Shown: positions 1-11,800 of the stretch, piece by piece
Numbering within the stretch: the stretch's first letter is position 1
Layout: every line of letters begins with the position of its first letter
Assembly: GCF_000283155.1 (NCBI RefSeq)
Contig: NW_004454171.1
Coordinates: forward strand, 14,180,639 to 14,244,638
Direction: 5' to 3'
From: Ceratotherium simum simum
Lineage: Eukaryota > Chordata > Mammalia > Perissodactyla > Rhinocerotidae
DNA: 64,000 nt
Notes under the pieces: model-generated
The model's database searches: none
What the model was told of the DNA's origin: nothing
The model's input: only the letters and a program-made list of their open reading frames with translations
Translations under genes and position numbers: made by a program

Positions 1-375
1 ACACCTCTACCATGAGACTTTGTAGGACGTTCCATCGGAGGAGGTACTATTGTCCCATTGATGTTGGGCATGGCCATGTGGCTCCGGCCAGTCAATGGCC
101 TTTTATCAGACATGATGCCCGTAGAGATCTTAGATGTGTTTGCGTGGTTTGGTGCTCCTGCCGTCCGCTATGGGAAGAATGTTCTGGGTAGCTACTGGTC
201 TAAGGAGAATGTGGAGACACGTGGAGCAGAAGTGAACCCAACTGGAAACCTGGAGCCAAGTAGACTGTGACAACTGACTTGCAGACCTGTGAGCAAGAAA
301 AATAAATGCTTATGATTGTAAGCCATTGACTTGGGAGAGAGGTTGTTATATAGCGTAACTGTGGAAATAGCTAAT
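1..375 (+). mobile_element. MLT1-type LTR (ERVL-MaLR), 3' part
   Basis: Sequence such as cacgtggagcagaagtgaac, aataaatgcttatgattgtaagccattga and the terminal gttgttatatagcgtaactg resembles the 3' half of an older MLT1 LTR. The element is cut by the window edge. The AATAAA at about 300 is the LTR polyadenylation signal. No internal retroviral gene is present. Confidence 0.65.
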
Positions 376-2302
376 AGATGTGCATAAAAAAAAAACCCTG
401 CCCTTGTGAGGATTTCCTTTGGGTAAGAAGCTCCTTTTACCTTCAGATCCTTGTTTCTACCCTATCAAGAAATCAACGTGGTTCGTTACTGAGTGGTACC
501 CTTCGGCTGCAATGCAGTGATGTCCTTTGCTGGTGGAATTTCATGACCAGAGGCTGCATGAATATAACCTCTTAAATATTAATTTAATTAGACACTCCTA
601 CTTAATCATGTTTTGGGAGGATTTTACATATTTTAAAACTTTATGTAGGCTTTTTTGGTTGTTTAAAAAGAAAATTTAAATGACTTTTTAAAATCCTGTA
701 AAAGTTTTCAGTTGCATATAATCAATTTCACTCTAGCTTAGTAGAAGATACTAGGTAGCTCAAGGGAGGTAGTTCAAGGTGAGGGCAGGAGAGCTAGGTC
801 TGGAGGCAAAGCCGCCAGTGCTCTCAAATGGCACCAGAACTGTGTCAGCAAGGCTCCTCTTAGATCTGCTGATGGGAGTTCACGGCTCCTGCTGCCCTAA
901 TGGACTACTGGACCCTAGAACCTCTGCCACTAATGTCCCTGCTGCCCTGAGCCCAGGAACTTTGTCATCACCCTTGTCAGAAAGAAGATTCTGCTTCCTC
1001 ATGTTCTCTTCTGAATTAAAGGCTCTTATGGGTACATCTAATTGGTGGTGCTAGGTCATATCTCTGTATCCTAGCTATAAGGGAGGCTGAAAAAGTGAGT
1101 TTATAATTTTTTCCTTGGGGAAGCAAGACTTAAAATGTGGAAAATAGCCAAAACTTAGGAAGATTGTTCAAAAGATGCTAGATAGTCATAAAGCATGATA
1201 AATATCCATGTAAATCCATAATATCTATTTAAAAACCAACCTTTAGTTACTATTAATTAGTGTAGTAATTTTTAAAAAGTGAAAATGAAGGTAATTTATC
1301 CAATGACTTTTTTTTTTAAATGAGCATTCATATAAAACAAAAAACCCAACAGAACTTTTGGCCTTAATAGGCATATATTTTTCCACTGGGCACTTTCTTC
1401 AAAATATCCCCCCAAAAGCAAATATCAAGGAAAATGTTTTCATTTACATCAAAATCTCATTGATTTAGATTCCATTTACTCAAAATTTGTGGTAATCAAC
1501 TTGACTAAATTGGTTATCAGTTTCACAATATGGCAGTGTTTATAACACTAAGTCAAAAAAATTCTCAAACTTTAGAACCATCTATTTATGTACAATTCTA
1601 CTTAGTTCAACATTCTTCTTTTTCATCAAGCTGGTAGCATTGTTTGATTTCCTTGAGGGCTTGACAGTCATAAATCTACCTTTAAAATCTACTATATAAA
1701 CTCTTCATTAAGTCAGGGACCCAATTCCCCACTTAGTAATAGGAATGAAGTCAAGATCATTTCATTTGCTGCAGAGAAAATTGTTAAATGAACCTGAGAG
1801 GAAATATCTCACACTATGTCTTGGATGTTAAATTATAGCTGCTGTGTCCCTGTAGAGAAAAGCTGTCAAATGTAAGAGTTTGTGTGAGGGATGCTAATTT
1901 GTTGTATGGAGCAGAGCGTAATTGATGGACAGCATGCTTGGGACGTGCCAACTAGAGCACCCAGATGTGTGGCAGGGAGCAGGGTGGGGGAAGGAGAAGA
2001 GAGAGCTGTGTGGAGGAGCCCAGCAGAATCTGGAGAGGATGGAGCAGTCAGATTGGTAATCAGAAAACCAGAGAAAAGGTGAGTAACCTGAAACAGAAGG
2101 ATTGTGTACTGATATAGTAAAAAGTGGCAAGTATTCTCTCTGGCCAGAGGTTAGTGAGCGAGTCACACTGGGGGTGAGAAAGGAAGAAAACTCATCTTGC
2201 TAGCCTAGGTAAGCTGGATTTGGCAAGTAATTTTAACTTGCATAAATTCTCCATCTACATAGTGTCAGTACTCTGAAATTTCTTTGGCCTGAAGGCAACT
2301 AC
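376..2302. other. Intron, mostly unique
   Basis: AT-rich sequence with scattered short open frames on both strands and no recognised domain. A somewhat GC-richer patch lies around 770-1060, and a purine-rich one around 1980-2080. I see nothing functional that I can support. Confidence 0.5.
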
Positions 2303-2622
2303 CTTAGTCAGTTGGGGCTGCTATAACGATGTTGCGGACTAGGTGGCTTAAACAGCAGTCATTTATTTCACACAATTCTGGAGGCTGGGAAGTCCAAGAT
2401 CAAGGTGCTGGCAGATCTCGTGTCTGGCCATCTCCGCGATGTCTCCTCCCATGGTGGAGAGAAGGCTAGCTCTCTGGTCTCTTCTTATAAGAACACTGAT
2501 CCCCTTCATGAGACCTCCACCCTCGTGACTTCCAAAAAGGCCCCACCTCCAGATACCATCACTTTGGGGATTAGACTTCAACATATGACTTTTGAGTGGA
2601 CACAAACATTTAGTTCATATCA
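2303..2622 (-). mobile_element. MLT1-type LTR (ERVL-MaLR), antisense
   Basis: The segment begins ttagtcagttggggctgct and continues with gtggcttaaacagcag, ggaggctgggaagtccaag and ggccccacctccagatacc, ending near acaaacatttagttcat. This is the reverse complement of the MLT1A/B type. It is solo-LTR-like with no internal region. Divergence is typical of an old placental insertion. Confidence 0.8.
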
Positions 2623-3204
2623 GTAAGTATTGTTGCATTCCAAAGCAGGTTTTTCTTCTTCTTTTTTAACATATTTTTATGTGCTATGGACCCCTTTGGC
2701 AGTTTGGGGAAGCTTATTGGCTACTCGTTAGAAAAAATATTTTTAATTGCATAAAATACAATGGATCACAAGTAAATAAATTATATTAAAATAGAGTTAT
2801 CAAAATATTGAAAAATGAATATGTAATAGAATAACATATAGCTTTTATTAAGGTGTTAAGTAGCATAATTTTAAAGTAATGATGAGTATAAACGATACTT
2901 CAGGATATCTGCAACAACCCTAATGTGATATGAAAATATCTCTGATTTTTATCAATGCTAAAGTCACAGGTTCTGCTAATACTTCATAAGTAATTGGCAT
3001 AAGTGCTAAATTTCAGTTAGAAGTGAGTAAAAATATAGATGCCTTTTTCCCTCATCTAAGTTCACTGACTCCCTGAATTCTATCCACAGCCCATCGCCCA
3101 CTTCACGCAGACTTCAGAGTATGGGTCTCTAGCTCCAAAGGGTTGATTGAATGTTTATTGAGCACGCGGCCCTCCATGGAAGGGGAATCCCTCAGATATA
3201 ATGG
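2623..3204. other. Intron, mostly unique
   Basis: AT-rich. The only recognisable piece is a short tail-like motif at about 3144-3165 (ttgaatgtttattgagcac), which resembles the antisense 3' end of an L2 or MIR. Confidence 0.4.
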
Positions 3205-3550
3205 TCATAAATCAAGGGTCTCTATAAGTGTGTTTCTATTGCTGGGCCTTCTGTTTTGTTCCATTGATCAATTTATCTGTTCCTGGGCCAGTATTGCACT
3301 ATGGCTTTATAATGTTGTTGCTATCTGGAAAGGCAGGCAGTCCCTTCTCCATCTTCTCATACTTCATGAGCATATGACTTCTTTTGGTTCTTTCTTCTTC
3401 CATATAAATGGTCAAATTCTAGAAAGTAATCCATTGGGATTGTGATTGGAGTTACATTGAATCCATAGATTAATTTGAAGAAGAATCGACATTTACTGAG
3501 TTTTCCTGTTCATGAAGATGGTACCTCATCTCATTTATTTAGGTTTTAAC
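3205..3550 (-). mobile_element. Old L1 fragment (ORF2 region), antisense
   Basis: Typical antisense L1 ORF2 text: tgttttgttccattgatcaa, actatggctttataatgttg, gagttacattgaatccatag and ttgaagatggtacc-like sequence. It is decayed by substitutions and stops, consistent with an old L1M subfamily. Confidence 0.75.
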
Positions 3551-3930
3551 ATACTGCTAATTAACACTAAAACATGTTTCGAGTAATCATCTTCAGAAAT
3601 CCTTTCCTACAAAAAAAAAGAAAGTAAAGGTGATTAAATATACGTTTTTAAACTTGGTAAATTGGGGAAAATAGTTGCTTTTGAGGAGATTTTGGCTGTC
3701 TCAAGAGACAAGTACTTACTATGTACATACCTCTCAAAATCACAAATCTGTTTATTTGCATCAAAGGCAACACTTTAGAAAATTGACTATTTTTCTAAAA
3801 AAGTGATAAACTACATTCTGGCAGCTAAAATTATTAAAGCAATCATGTCCTTGACGTTTATCATAACCTCATACTGAGAATATTTAGTATGAAACAGCTG
3901 AGCAGTCTAAATTTAAATGGGCTAGTTCAG

Positions 3931-5300
3931 TTGTTCATTCAGCAAAGGTTTATTGTGTGCCAGGCACTTCTCTAGGTGTTGGAGATGTAGCCAAGTGAAG
4001 GAAGTGATTCAAGAGATTGAAGTCATCTCTGTCAAATGCTTCGAGAGGTTGATGACTGAGAATTGCCCACTGGATTTAGCAACATGGAGTTTACCGGTGG
4101 CTTTGCCAAAGTAGTTTCTACGGGGTGGTGGGACAAAAGTCTGCTTGGAATGTGATCATGACTAAATAAGAGGAGAGAAGAAGAGCTGTGAGTTTATACA
4201 ACTATTTGAGGAGCTGCTGCTATTAAAAGGAGCAGAAAAGTAGAATTCTAAGTGTTACGGTATATTTGTATGCTAATGGCAATGGTCCAGTAGAGAGGGA
4301 AAATTTGATGATGGAGAGGAGAGGGGCTTGACTGCGCAAAAGAAGACAGGATCCAGTGCCTAGATGGAGGGGTGACCTTATCTAGGAGCCAGGACAGTTA
4401 GTCTTCCTGTGTCAGAGAGAAGGTAGAGTCACATGGGTACAGATGCAGAAAGGCTGGTAAGTTTTTTGGTGGGGAATATGGGGAAGCTTTCTTCTGAATA
4501 GTTCCATTTCCACAGTGAAATAAAAATTAAAGTTGCAACTTGAAAATGACTGAGGGAGTGGGTATAGAGTGTGGAGGAGACAGGAAAGTGCGGAAATAGT
4601 TTTTCTGACTAGTGAGAATGTGATGGACTTTGGACAAGTGGTGGGATTGCCAGACAGAGCTGAGGACTCAGTTGAAATGATCATAAATTAAGCTGAGATC
4701 AGATAGCGGAGTTGTGTGTTTTTCTCTATCACATTGGGCGTTTTGGATGCAACGCAGAGTAGGCAAAGTTGGGTTTTACGAGGGTCGGGTATTAGTAGGA
4801 GAGTACGACAGAGGGAGAGAGGGGAAAGTATTTGATGGTGATTGCCAGGAAGTGATCATAATGATCGGCCACAGAATCTAAGTGTATGTTGGGGGAATGA
4901 AGACATGGAGAGTGATGGACAATAAGCAGTAGGTAGGGTCAATGGATTAGAAGTCCTAGTGGGTCAGAGAATTGCTGGAGTTAAAGTATTAAAAGGAGTG
5001 AGTTGAAAAATAAGTGGTGGTCATTGATTGGGAGGCTTGAAACAGACTTTGGAGATAGCACAGCTGTTGGCAACAAGCTCTGGGCTCTGGCTCTGGCAGT
5101 GGGAGGCTGAGATGAGTGGAGGACAGAGAAGAGTTGGTCAAACACTGAGGAGCCAGGATGTTGAATGCATTGCGTGAGTGCCATTGAGGTCACTAAGAAT
5201 GTTGACAGCGTGGAGGTAGAGGGTGAAGTAGTGAGCCAGTGGTTAAGAGAGGTGACATGACTAGTGTGATAACTGCAGAATGTGGGTAGTGGGTGTGTTA
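3931..5300 (-). mobile_element. L2 LINE fragment, antisense
   Basis: Starts with the reverse complement of the L2 3' tail (ttgttcattcagcaaagg ... tgtgccaggcac). It then jumps to an internal part with ggatttagcaacatggag, ccagtagagagggaaaa, atgggtacagatgcag and gttgtgtgtttttctc. The same internal text occurs at about 50060-50460, which supports a shared family. The element is deleted between tail and body and has no usable reading frame. Confidence 0.7.
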
Positions 5301-6429
5301 TCCAGCAGCATGTACCCCCAAAGAAGAGGGAAGAATAAAGGCCTGGAAGCAGTAATGGGCGGTAATGGGGACACTCACCCCAACTTTGTGTGCCTGGGAG
5401 AAAATACTGCCATCACTTGAAGGGCTTCATGGGAAACTGTCTATAGGAAATAGCCAGGGTTTGGCTAGAATGAATCGTGTGTATGAATGTTTTAGTAAAA
5501 AAGTGGATTCTAGCATGAGGAAGCAATGATCTTTCTTATGGTTACACCAGTACTGATCCTATAGATAGTATGTATACAGTTACTGCCGCGTGGTATAATA
5601 CATTAGAAAAAGGAGATTGCTCGTTATCCACTTAATCAGAATTTCGTCCAACCAATACCTTAAAAATGTAGTATCGGGAATGAATTTTTAAATTCAAAAT
5701 AAATATGATGCTTTGGGCTGGCTAAAATAAGACTCCAAAATAGTAAGTCAATAGCATGTTTTTGTGGGGGGAGTGGGTAACAATTCCCCATAGCTGAATG
5801 AGATAAAAAGAGGTTCTTGTCAAGATAAAGCGGATGCTTGGATTTCTTATCCTACTTCTTCATTTGAATGTTTGGAAAAAGCATGTTCTCACTTTTTCAT
5901 TCTCATTTTAAATTTTCAAGTAAGTTTTGGCTATGATATGTCACAGAAATTAATACTCAAGAGAAAACAAGGTTCTAGGTCATTTGTCTAAACATGAGAT
6001 GAAATTATGAAACAGACTTCATGATTTAATGCTAGTTTATTTCAAGAACCTGTAAATTGTATATGTGTGTATCTGTGTTTTGATATATTAAGATAACTAC
6101 AGAACCACAGAATTTATTTTTGAAAGAGATTTGAGATATCATTTGGTTTCATCTTCCTTAAGCCATCATTTAGGCTGGTTAAAACCAGTGCAATGCCAGG
6201 ACACTTTGAAAGATAACTGGCTGGGCTGATTGTAATACTAATATTAAGTTGCCTCTGTTAGGATCTAACTTGAACGTACTTTGGAAATTTGGAAGTACAT
6301 TCATCTTAATTATTTTGCTTAGGTCTATGAGGTGTCTGATATTTCCATTACTGTTAGCTCTATTTTAAAATTTGTATTTTTTTTGAGTAGGCTAATCTGA
6401 TTATTACAACAGCTAAATCAACTTTTGAA
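5301..6429. other. Intron, nothing recognised
   Basis: AT-rich sequence without a recognisable gene, repeat family or RNA. Short open frames are not supported by splice sites or similarity. Confidence 0.45.
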
Positions 6430-6545
6430 CTGTCGGATTGCTTTGCATTAATTATATACTATATATATTATACATATATTTTTAATAGATTATGTATATA
6501 ATCTGTAATTATATATATGGATTGTTCTGTATAACTAATATATGA
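6430..6545. repeat. AT-rich low-complexity tract
   Basis: Repeated ta/at dinucleotides (tatactatatatattatac, tgtatataatctgtaattat) interrupted by a few other bases. It is probably a decayed (TA)n microsatellite. Confidence 0.7.
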
Positions 6546-8929
6546 TGGTATACATTATATGGTTATATTTTACTCATCTGGAAAAAGCACATATACACAG
6601 CTACATGTATATCAGAACTTTGCAGGAGGACAGTGAATTACGACGTCTGATTGCCTCTGATGGGGATGCCTCATTCAGCACCTTGAATGCTTTGATGAGT
6701 CCATTCTCCCTTGTAGAGCAGGGTCCATTCTCCATGCTTGTAGTGCCACTGGTCTGGAATATACCAATAGCTTTAACCTGAGGGGATGTGTATTGACACC
6801 TTTAATTTATTGCACAAATAATTTTATAGTGGCAATAATGGAAATAAAAATCTAAAATCACCTGGAGGCCCATTTTCTATGAATCAAATGCATCAGCACT
6901 TTCATTTTCCTTCCATTCCTTTTATATACAAATGCATACTTTTTGAAAACATAATTTTAGTCATAGCTTATGTATATCTTTTTATTCAGCCCTCCACCCT
7001 GAATATTGTATGTTCAGCATAGATGAGTGTTTGTAATTGTGGAATGTGGTGTTTTGTTTTTTTTTTTTGGTCAAATAGAACAGAAGAATTTTTCCACTAC
7101 TATGGATATTTCTGACTAACCAAAGCGACGAGCAGAATTCAGGGAGAAATTTCGCTGAAGTTGGTCTGGCATTTAATTAGCACTGTAGATTGAGATTTCA
7201 TGGTAGTAAAGTTGATCCATGTTCTGGTATTTTATGTGGGGATAATCTTATTAGAATGTCACAGAGCCTGATTAATAAAAATATTTTTGAACACAATTTT
7301 CCGTGGGTGAAGGCGTCTTCCTTCCTTGATCACCTCGCCCATGGGGATGGAGTTACCAGGATCCCGGGGAGATTGTGGGCATTCTAGAAACATGAGGCAT
7401 TTTCTTTGGAGCATAAAACCAGTGCCAACTTCTGCATGGGTAAGGCAGGACTGCAGTGGACAAGTACGCAGGAATGTGTGGGAGGAGATTTTCCAGGGCT
7501 CCCTGTAAACCCCAGAACGAAGAGAGTGACCCTGGCTTATAGAATGCTGCCAATTCTTCTCTTTTCTAGCTTAAAAAAAATTGAATTCAAAGTTTTATAG
7601 AGTAAAACCTTCTCATTGTCAAAACCTGATGAAGCAAAGATGTTCTTCTTGTGTCAGGTGGAAAATTTTTAGCAGTTTGCTTCCCCTCTAGAAGTAATAG
7701 TTTTAGTTCAAAATTTAATTTTGCCCTATATGAAAAACATAAATAACATTCCATTCCACTAGATTATTTAGTTTTGTCTCTTGGACCCTGTCAAATAAAC
7801 TGACAACTACATTGTGCGGATAGCTTGGAAACAAATAATTTTCTTATTAAGTCGAAATAATATCCTGATAGTTTGGTTTCAAATGATGGTGGAAATCAAT
7901 GTAGCTTACACAAGTTTGATATTAGATTTTTATTATGTGTACTTTGTGTACATGTTTTTAATATAATTACTTTTTTAGAAATTTGTAGGGTTCGTTTTTT
8001 AAACTAAACTTGCGGTTGGATTTTTCAACGTTTGCCTGGAAAGCTTCAATATTAGTGCTTTTTCTCCTGTTTATAGGTTTTGATTAAAAATGAATTATTG
8101 GGCAAGCTGTTCAATATTTTTACCTTTTGTTAAACTACGTTGATTTACAAAATACATAGTTTAGGGTAAATTACTTTCTTTAAGAAAGTAATTGCAGTAA
8201 AAGAATTTTAAATACCAGCTCCCTGGGGCATTTAAAATAGGACTTGATTAACTAAGGTATAACTTTAAGTCAACCGTAAGAAACCAGTATTTCTTAGCAT
8301 CTGATGTGTTCAGGCATTTCTTCCTTGCTGTGCGTATCATGAGTAGCGTTTTTCTGGAGCCTCTCATAGCAGAGGTAAGTGCATATGTCTCATTGGTCTG
8401 TCGCTGGGCTGTCCAGTTGACCTGGTCCATTTATTAATGAGGCCACAGTCTGGGTTTCATCCTTGGACAAGCCAATTACTGTAATTTCCCTCTGCCCTGT
8501 ATGCAGTAGACTGCTCTAGTTATCACTGGATGCCTGTGAATGCTTGGAAACAGATATTTTGGGCACAACTCTGCAATTTGAGAACAACTGGTATGTTTAT
8601 TGCTACAGAAAACTGGAATGATTAAGGAAAGAGAGGTTTTTTCTAAGTTCAGTGTTATGGTTAGCCAAAGGTTAATCAGAAAAGTCCCTTTACTTCACTG
8701 ATGATTTTTGAAAATAAGTCTAAAATATATCGAAATTAAGCCACAGTTGAAGTTTAGTGCACACTTTTGCATTAGAATAAAAGGATATTCATTTCTATTA
8801 GGTGCTTATCATAATTATCATAAGCTGTCTCAGGATAATTGTTCTCACTATCTTTCATGGTTAAATCTGTAGATAATTGTATAGAATGAATCATAAATGT
8901 TTAGCATTCTATGAGATCTATAGAGATCG
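6546..8929. other. Intron, mostly unique
   Basis: No recognised gene or repeat apart from the short hairpin listed separately at 8169-8193. Moderately AT-rich. Confidence 0.45.
8169..8193. repeat. Near-perfect 25-nt palindrome
   Basis: The arms aattactttctt (8169-8180) and aagaaagtaatt (8182-8193) are exact reverse complements around one T. No function is evident. Confidence 0.8.
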
Positions 8930-9065
8930 TCTAATTTAATTTTCTCACAAGTGAAGAAGTATGATTCTCAGGGAACCTGCTAAGGCCACATAGCTTGTTA
9001 GGCTCAGCTCCTAGTTTAGAATCCAGGTTCCTTCACCAGCTTGACCCACTACCCTGAACCCTGTT
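8930..9065 (-). mobile_element. MIR SINE fragment, antisense
   Basis: The order ctcacaagtgaagaag, aaggccacatagcttgttag, cctagtttagaatccaggt follows the antisense MIR core (tgaggaaactgaggc ... cacacagctagtaag ... ggattcgaacccagg). It is diverged and partial. Confidence 0.55.
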
Positions 9066-10040
9066 CCCTGGGAGTGAGGTCTCTACCCACCCCAGGATAT
9101 TAGCTTCCAGCTTTAGCATTTTTTATATTCTTTATTGAAATTAGATTATAGGTAAAACATTCTAGTGAAGGTTCTGAGGTTTACTGTGATTCATTTTAGT
9201 TTATTGTTGATCTGCTCAAATCTTTGTAAAACTTGGCATTCTTACTTAAGACACGATTGTCCTGATATAAGAATTTACCTATTATTTCTTTATATGGGCA
9301 TTTCTAAATAAGTCCATGATTGAAAAATAAAGTATCAAAATGCCTAGAAAAAACAAAAGATAGGAAAGACTTTTGGGGGGAGGGGATAGTAAGAACTTCT
9401 GAATACCTACTATATGCTGAATGATTCAAAAGGGTACAAGAGGGATCCTTGCCAGTTTCTGTTCTTAGGTTTTTAGGAATTTTACATAATGGAGAAAACG
9501 CCTTTCAACAGAAATATAGAAACATTGGTATATACAGCTAAGTCACAGTTTTCTTGCTTTCAATCATTTTGTAGAATTATTTCCTCTTCTGAAAATTGTC
9601 TTAAATAACCTTTTAGTTATATTATTGTTTACTCTGCTTGATTGTGGTTATTATCAGCAGCTCAAAGAGTGACATCCCAGAAAATTCTGGAAAACAGAAT
9701 TCTTGCTCAAGTTTAACTGTTCTTGTCTGCAGTCACTTGAGGAAGGGGACTCCCATCTGAGGAGTTGTTAGAAAATATTTAAACAACGTTTTATGATTTT
9801 TTATTTCTTTAACTACATGACGGATTCCCAAACCACATGCAAATGATTTTCAAGTCTCCACAGTTCAGGATTATCCGAACCACTTTTCTGTTAGTGGGTG
9901 TAATTGAGCTGTGATCACAAACAGCGGTGTTAAGTCTGAGCCCGAGAGATGAAAGGTGTGATACTGAGGGGAAAGTAATCTGGAAGGCTCTAAAACCCAT
10001 TTAGATATTTTGTATGCTAACAAAATATATATGAGCATAT
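9066..10040. other. Intron, nothing recognised
   Basis: AT-rich sequence with no recognised gene or repeat. Confidence 0.4.
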
Positions 10041-10550
10041 CAATTAGGGCTTTTTTTGTTGCACATGCCAGAAAACTCAGCCCCACCTGGCATTAGGATT
10101 ATTAGCTCAGGTACCTGCAGAGTCCAGGAGTGAAACTGGTTTTGGGGCGGGGCTGCCTATAAGTGCTTGGAGGATGTCATCAGGGCCCAGTTTCTCCCCA
10201 TCTCTCAATTCTGTGTCTTCTGTGACAACTCGTTTTCAGGCTGGCTACATCATGTGGCTGCAAGATGGCTGCCACACCTTCAGCCTACATCCTGGTAGGT
10301 GCCAGTCCAGTGAAAGAGAGGCCCCCACTAATGATGTCACTATTTCTCTCTGGCCTGATTGGATATTGTGTCCGAGGCTGAACGAATCCCTGAGAGACAG
10401 GAATGCAGTACTCTGGCCAGTTCCAAGTCACATTATCCACCTTTGGATAGAGTTGGGGAGAGCTGAGGTTGCAAAAGGAAGTAAGGGTGTTGTACCAGAA
10501 GAAGGAGTGATGGATGCTGGGTGGTCAAAGAATAACAAATGCTGACCACA
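10041..10550 (+). mobile_element. Unclassified interspersed repeat, copy 1
   Basis: Shares ordered blocks with 15104-15580 and 24385-24925: a gccagaaaactcagcccc-like start, gatgtcatcagg, caagatggctgcc, and an end with taccagaagaaggagtgatg. The pattern looks like a dispersed mammalian repeat I cannot name. The 123-codon open frame at 10174-10545 lies inside it and is best explained by the repeat. Confidence 0.5.
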
Positions 10551-11479
10551 GTATAGGTAATGTTTTGTGTTTTCCACCTTGTAAAGTAAACATCTTGTAA
10601 TTTTGCGTTTATTGTGAAATGCAATAGAATCCTTTATTTCATAATACTAGGAAGGGAGTGAGACAAACTATTTTCCTGTTTGTGAAGCCAACATTAAAAT
10701 GACTTTTTGGGTTTTTTTTTGACCTGTGTTGGTCTTTGAAGCTGTGTCAGGCAGAATATCCCTCCAGTAGGCCTGCTCCTTGAACTAGTATGTCTGCTTT
10801 TAAACTTCGTGTGTTTTCTATCAAACCCGTCTCCTCCTGACACGTGAGCTTTGAGTTTGTACCCGCATAGTAAGACAGTGAATGAAATTGCCTGTGTGCC
10901 CAAGTCGGGGAGATCCACGGAATTTTAGTGAGGGAGCTGGGAATAAATATATGATGACTGAGGCTCAAATGGAATATTTGGAGCACAGTTCTGATCAGAC
11001 TTGGGAGAATATTAAATTCTTGCCTGCTAGAGGGGAGAAATAATAAATTTAATATGCTCAGTTTATAAGACGATTCGATAAGTATTTGTACATATGGAGG
11101 AAATAACTCCAACTATTGCTCACAAAAGCAGCAAGGGTCCTGGGTTACAGTGATCACCCTGCCAAGCCTCTAACCGATGCCATTTCTAGAGTTCTGGGTG
11201 GTGTTGGCAGTGCATAGATCCTTGTCATCAACCTGGCCTTGAGGTATGAGAGGCTCTCTCTGTTTTAGTGGCTCCTGATGACGGTATGCCGGTTTACCAG
11301 TAAGGGCACTGGTTAATGATGGTCACCTCCACTCCATCGAGTGTTCTGGAGATGAGGGAAGGCAAGGCTTTGGGGTGCATGAGTACAGGATGGAGATGGG
11401 GCAAGGATGTGACCAGAGAGGAACACAAGGGTCCCATTGCCAATGCTAAGGCAACCCAAGGGCATTGCGGACACATTGA
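10551..11479. other. Intron, mostly unique
   Basis: No recognised gene. Around 11290-11480 the sequence is G/purine-rich and may be a further decayed part of the L2 that follows. Confidence 0.4.
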
Positions 11480-11800
11480 CGAGTTTTAAATTGAACAGTG
11501 AAGTTTCCAGGTTTGCAGTTTTGAAAGCTCACTTTGGACGCAGACTGCAGAGGCAGGACGACAGGCAGAGGCATTGGTAGAAGGGCCTGCAGTCATCCGA
11601 GTGAGTGATGGCCATGGCTTGAATATGGTAGTGGCGGCGGGGGGTGGCGGGGGATGGAGAGAAGTGGACAGGATGTGAGATATTGAGGAAAGAAAATCAT
11701 TAGCATTTGTGGCTGGGAGTTGGGTAGGATAAGGTGGAGGAAAAGGAGAGGAAACTGGAGACCTGGAAATTGTTAATTTTACCTAGAAATGTCGTGAATA
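11480..11800 (-). mobile_element. L2 LINE fragment, antisense
   Basis: Blocks agctcactttggacgcag, gcctgcagtcatccgagtga, tgatggccatggcttgaata, ggagagaagtggacaggat follow the antisense L2 body in order. A G-rich run (ggcggcggggggtggcgggg) at about 11633-11652 sits inside it. Confidence 0.6.

Noticed and set aside
1..270. 70-codon plus frame near the window start
   Set aside because: The region matches an MLT1 LTR, which is non-coding.
8790..8822. Apparent palindrome gcttatcataattatcataagc
   Set aside because: On checking, the reverse complement differs at inner positions; it is only a partial hairpin.
10174..10545. 123-codon plus frame
   Set aside because: It is inside a dispersed repeat present three times in the window and has no recognised domain.
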